From Rhodospirillales bacterium 24-66-33 (GTDB taxonomy: Bacteria; Pseudomonadota; Alphaproteobacteria; Reyranellales; Reyranellaceae), in the NCBI GenBank assembly GCA_002281855.1, contig NCHQ01000005.1:1-64000 (forward strand): 64,000 nucleotides of DNA, in the 5' to 3' direction. The notes under the pieces are model-generated. The model had not been told where the DNA came from and made no database searches. It was given only the letters and a program-made list of their open reading frames with translations. Made by a program: the position numbers and the translations under genes. Shown one piece after another: positions 62,087-64,000 of this stretch (position 1 is its first letter; each line of letters starts with the position of its first letter).

Positions 62087-63271
62087 TTAGAATGCGCTCT
62101 TCCGCACGATAAAGAATGAGACCTGGGAGATCGTCGCGGAGGCTAGCAGGATGAGGGCGACAGGAAGCGCCGTTCCGTCGTGCCAAAGCCCGACCAGCAG
62201 TGTGCAGAGCGCGCCGTAGCCCATCTGCATGCAGCCGTAGAGGCCGGAGGTGGCGCCGATCCGCTGCGGATCGACACTGAGCGTGCTCGCGGTCGCGGTC
62301 GGACTGGTGATGCCGGCGCCGAGCGCGAACAGCAGCATGGTGGCGAGGAGGGTCGGGACGCTCAGCGCGTGTGTGAGATGCAGCACCAGCAGGCCGGCCG
62401 CGCCGGCCATGCCGAGACTGGCGCCCAGGCGCAGCAGGCCCTTGATGCCGACACTGCGGGTCAGGCGGCTGGCCAGCCAGCTTCCCGCCGTGATGCCCGC
62501 CACGACGCCCATGTAGTAGAAGCCGATCTCTCCCGCCGGCCGGTGCAGCAGGTCCATGAACAGAAACGGCGACGCCGACAGGAAGGCGTAGAGGCTGGTC
62601 GACATGCAGGCGCCGCCGATGGCGTAGCCGCGAAAGTCCGCACGCGCCGCGAGCTGGCCGTAGACGGCGAGCAGCGCGTGGACCCCGGGCAGGGGCGAGC
62701 GGTGGTAGTTGGTTTCGGGGACCGCGACGACGGTGAGTACGAGAAGCACCGCCGCCGCGACGCTCAGCAACACGAAGATGCCGCGCCATCCCACAGCTTC
62801 GGAGACCAGCCCGCCCAGCAACGGCGCTATGGCGGGCGACACGGTCATGACCATGACCAGCAGCGCGAGTTGGCGTGCCGCCTGTTCAGGACTAGCGCCG
62901 TCGCGCGCCATGGCGCGGCCCAGAACCAGGCCGCCGCACGCGCCCAGCGCCTGCAGCACACGGGCGGCGATCAGCCAGTCTATCGCCGGCGCGAGCGCGC
63001 CCACGAGGCTCGACACCAGGAACAGCGCCAGCGAGAAGAGAAGGACGGGGCGGCGGCCGAAGCGGTCCGACAACGGTCCGTAGACGAGCTGGCCGCCGGC
63101 GATGCCAACCAGATAGACGGTGAGGGTGAGCTGCGCCGCCGACGCGGTAGTGCGCAAGTCGAGCGCCACGGCCGGCAAGGCCGGCACGAATATATGCATC
63201 GCCATCGTGCCGCTGCAGGCGATGGCCGCGATCACGATGCCACGCGGCCGCGGCGCGGCCTGGGCGGTCAT
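62087..63271 (-). CDS. MFS transporter, Bcr/CflA (drug resistance) family
   Basis: The 394-residue 12-TM protein has the N-terminal MHIFVPALPAVALDL, loop motif YGPLSDRFGRRPVLLFSLAL and SPAIAPLLGGLVSEAVGWRG (motif C). This is the Bcr/CflA branch of drug exporters. Its ATG overlaps the stop of the alpha/beta hydrolase by 4 bp, so the two are co-expressed. Confidence 0.92.
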   Translation of the reverse strand: MTAQAAPRPRGIVIAAIACSGTMAMHIFVPALPAVALDLRTTASAAQLTLTVYLVGIAGGQLVYGPLSDRFGRRPVLLFSLALFLVSSLVGALAPAIDWLIAARVLQALGACGGLVLGRAMARDGASPEQAARQLALLVMVMTVSPAIAPLLGGLVSEAVGWRGIFVLLSVAAAVLLVLTVVAVPETNYHRSPLPGVHALLAVYGQLAARADFRGYAIGGACMSTSLYAFLSASPFLFMDLLHRPAGEIGFYYMGVVAGITAGSWLASRLTRSVGIKGLLRLGASLGMAGAAGLLVLHLTHALSVPTLLATMLLFALGAGITSPTATASTLSVDPQRIGATSGLYGCMQMGYGALCTLLVGLWHDGTALPVALILLASATISQVSFFIVRKSAF

Positions 63272-64000
63272 GCGCCGGGCTGCGGCAGGCTGTCGAGAAA
63301 GGCCACGACCTGGTCGGTGAAAGGATCGTTCACGTCGCCCGCTACCATGTGCGAGGCGCCGTGCACGTCAACGTAGCGGGCGTTCGGGACCTTGGCCACG
63401 AACTCGCGTGCGATCTCCTCGGACACCAGCTCACTCGAACCGCCGCGCACCAGTAGCAGCGGCGCGTTCAGCCGCTGCGCCGCCCAGGTCATCCGCACCT
63501 CGCGGTCGCCATCGGTGCGCCGCGATACGTCGCGCACGAAGGCGGGATCCCAATGCCAGCGGAAACGGCCGTCGTCGCCCAGCCGCAGGTTCTTGCGCGG
63601 GCCGTCGAGGCGCTTGGGCCGCGGCCGATGGGGCAGATATTGCGCGATGGCGTCGGCAGCCTCTTCCAGCGTCGCGAAACCGTCGTCGATGCGCGCCGCC
63701 ATGAAGCCGCGGATGCGATCGACGCCGGCGGGATCGACGCGCGGCGTGACGTCGACCAGAACCAGCGCGCGGGCGATCGGCTGCGCGGCCTCGCCGGCGG
63801 CGACCAGGCTGGCGATGCCGCCGAGCGATGCGCCGATCAGCACGGGCTTGCGCGTAAAGCCGGCGGCCAGCGTCCGCACGTCCTCGGCGAAGCGCTCGAT
63901 GGGATAGCGCCCGTCGGGCGACCAGGCGCTCTCGCCATGGCCGCGAAGATCGGCTGCGACGGCGTAATAGCCGTGGCCGGCGAGCACCGCAGCCGTGCCC
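63268..64000 (-). CDS. Alpha/beta hydrolase, cut by the window end
   Basis: About 243 residues are visible, with the frame open to the edge (TAAVLAGHGYYAV at the edge). AADLRGHGES, nucleophile GASLGG, VRGGSSELVSEEIA and VHGASHMVAGDVND are present. It is a paralog of the hydrolase at 18042-18929 (same LVDVTPR, KNLRLG and RWHWDP segments), which suggests about 50 N-terminal residues lie outside. It is operon partner of the MFS exporter. Substrate unknown. Confidence 0.88.
   Translation of the reverse strand, partial: GTAAVLAGHGYYAVAADLRGHGESAWSPDGRYPIERFAEDVRTLAAGFTRKPVLIGASLGGIASLVAAGEAAQPIARALVLVDVTPRVDPAGVDRIRGFMAARIDDGFATLEEAADAIAQYLPHRPRPKRLDGPRKNLRLGDDGRFRWHWDPAFVRDVSRRTDGDREVRMTWAAQRLNAPLLLVRGGSSELVSEEIAREFVAKVPNARYVDVHGASHMVAGDVNDPFTDQVVAFLDSLPQPGA

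Noticed and set aside
1..64000. CRISPR arrays, tRNA or rRNA genes, attachment sites, replication origin
   Set aside because: No regularly spaced repeats, no cloverleaf-like segment with a CCA-type end, and no integrase or replication gene were recognised on reading both strands.

Overview
The window reads as a high-GC proteobacterial, most likely alphaproteobacterial, accessory region. That assignment is inferred from codon and GC character and from the mix of IS66, IS630, IS21, IS256 and IS1380 elements with TRAP, CaiB, Rieske and CoA-ester catabolic genes. No rRNA, tRNA, CRISPR array or replication gene was seen.

Layout. (1) 1-7.04 kb is insertion-sequence scrap: an apparently intact IS630, a frameshifted IS66 tnpAB, and a Russian-doll IS4 element (9-bp target repeats) broken by a second IS630 (TA repeats) and an IS21 (7-bp repeats). 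(2) 7.2-35.1 kb is the main catabolic region: a flavin monooxygenase, several SDRs, luciferase-like flavin oxidoreductases, amidohydrolases, a P450 with its ferredoxin, a Rieske oxygenase, acyl-CoA dehydrogenases, hydratases, a BadH/BadI-like alicyclic ring-opening pair, a thiolase fold without the nucleophilic Cys plus its DUF35 partner, a thioesterase and a MaoC protein. An IS3 and a TetR gene lie inside it. (3) 35.7-38.8 kb is a marR-emrA-emrB efflux operon. (4) 38.9-42.5 kb is gene debris: a LuxR-type TPR remnant, a second maoC 5' end, IS256, a Baeyer-Villiger monooxygenase tail and a broken IS1380. (5) 42.8-47.05 kb is an RND efflux pair. (6) 47.4-48.9 kb is a chain of pseudogene fragments, followed by an intact Baeyer-Villiger monooxygenase at 49.3 kb. 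(7) 51.4-60.4 kb is a tightly packed TRAP uptake, CoA-transfer and beta-oxidation operon convergent with an IclR regulator. (8) 60.9-64 kb holds a broken IS256 fused to a monooxygenase tail, then an MFS exporter and an alpha/beta hydrolase cut by the window end.

How it may work together (inference). Ring or side-chain oxidation by the P450, Rieske and flavin monooxygenases would feed CoA-ester steps. The 21.96-25.49 kb block (SDR, BadI-like hydrolase, acyl-CoA dehydrogenase, hydratase) has the four activities needed to dehydrogenate, hydrate, oxidise and hydrolytically open a cyclohexanecarboxyl-CoA-type ring. A cyclic aliphatic or terpenoid acid is therefore a plausible substrate. The 51-60 kb operon looks like a separate uptake and activation system for a branched or cyclic acid.

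The most interesting signal is regulatory. An 18-bp dyad, TTCKAAT-N4-ATTMGAA, occurs in at least seven non-coding places (10741, 14861, 21512, 35215, 40754, 49066, 49166). Each lies in front of, or between, the dispersed catabolic operons, including one copy stranded by an IS256. It is a good candidate for the operator of the TetR protein at 13973-14647, which would unite these operons into one regulon.
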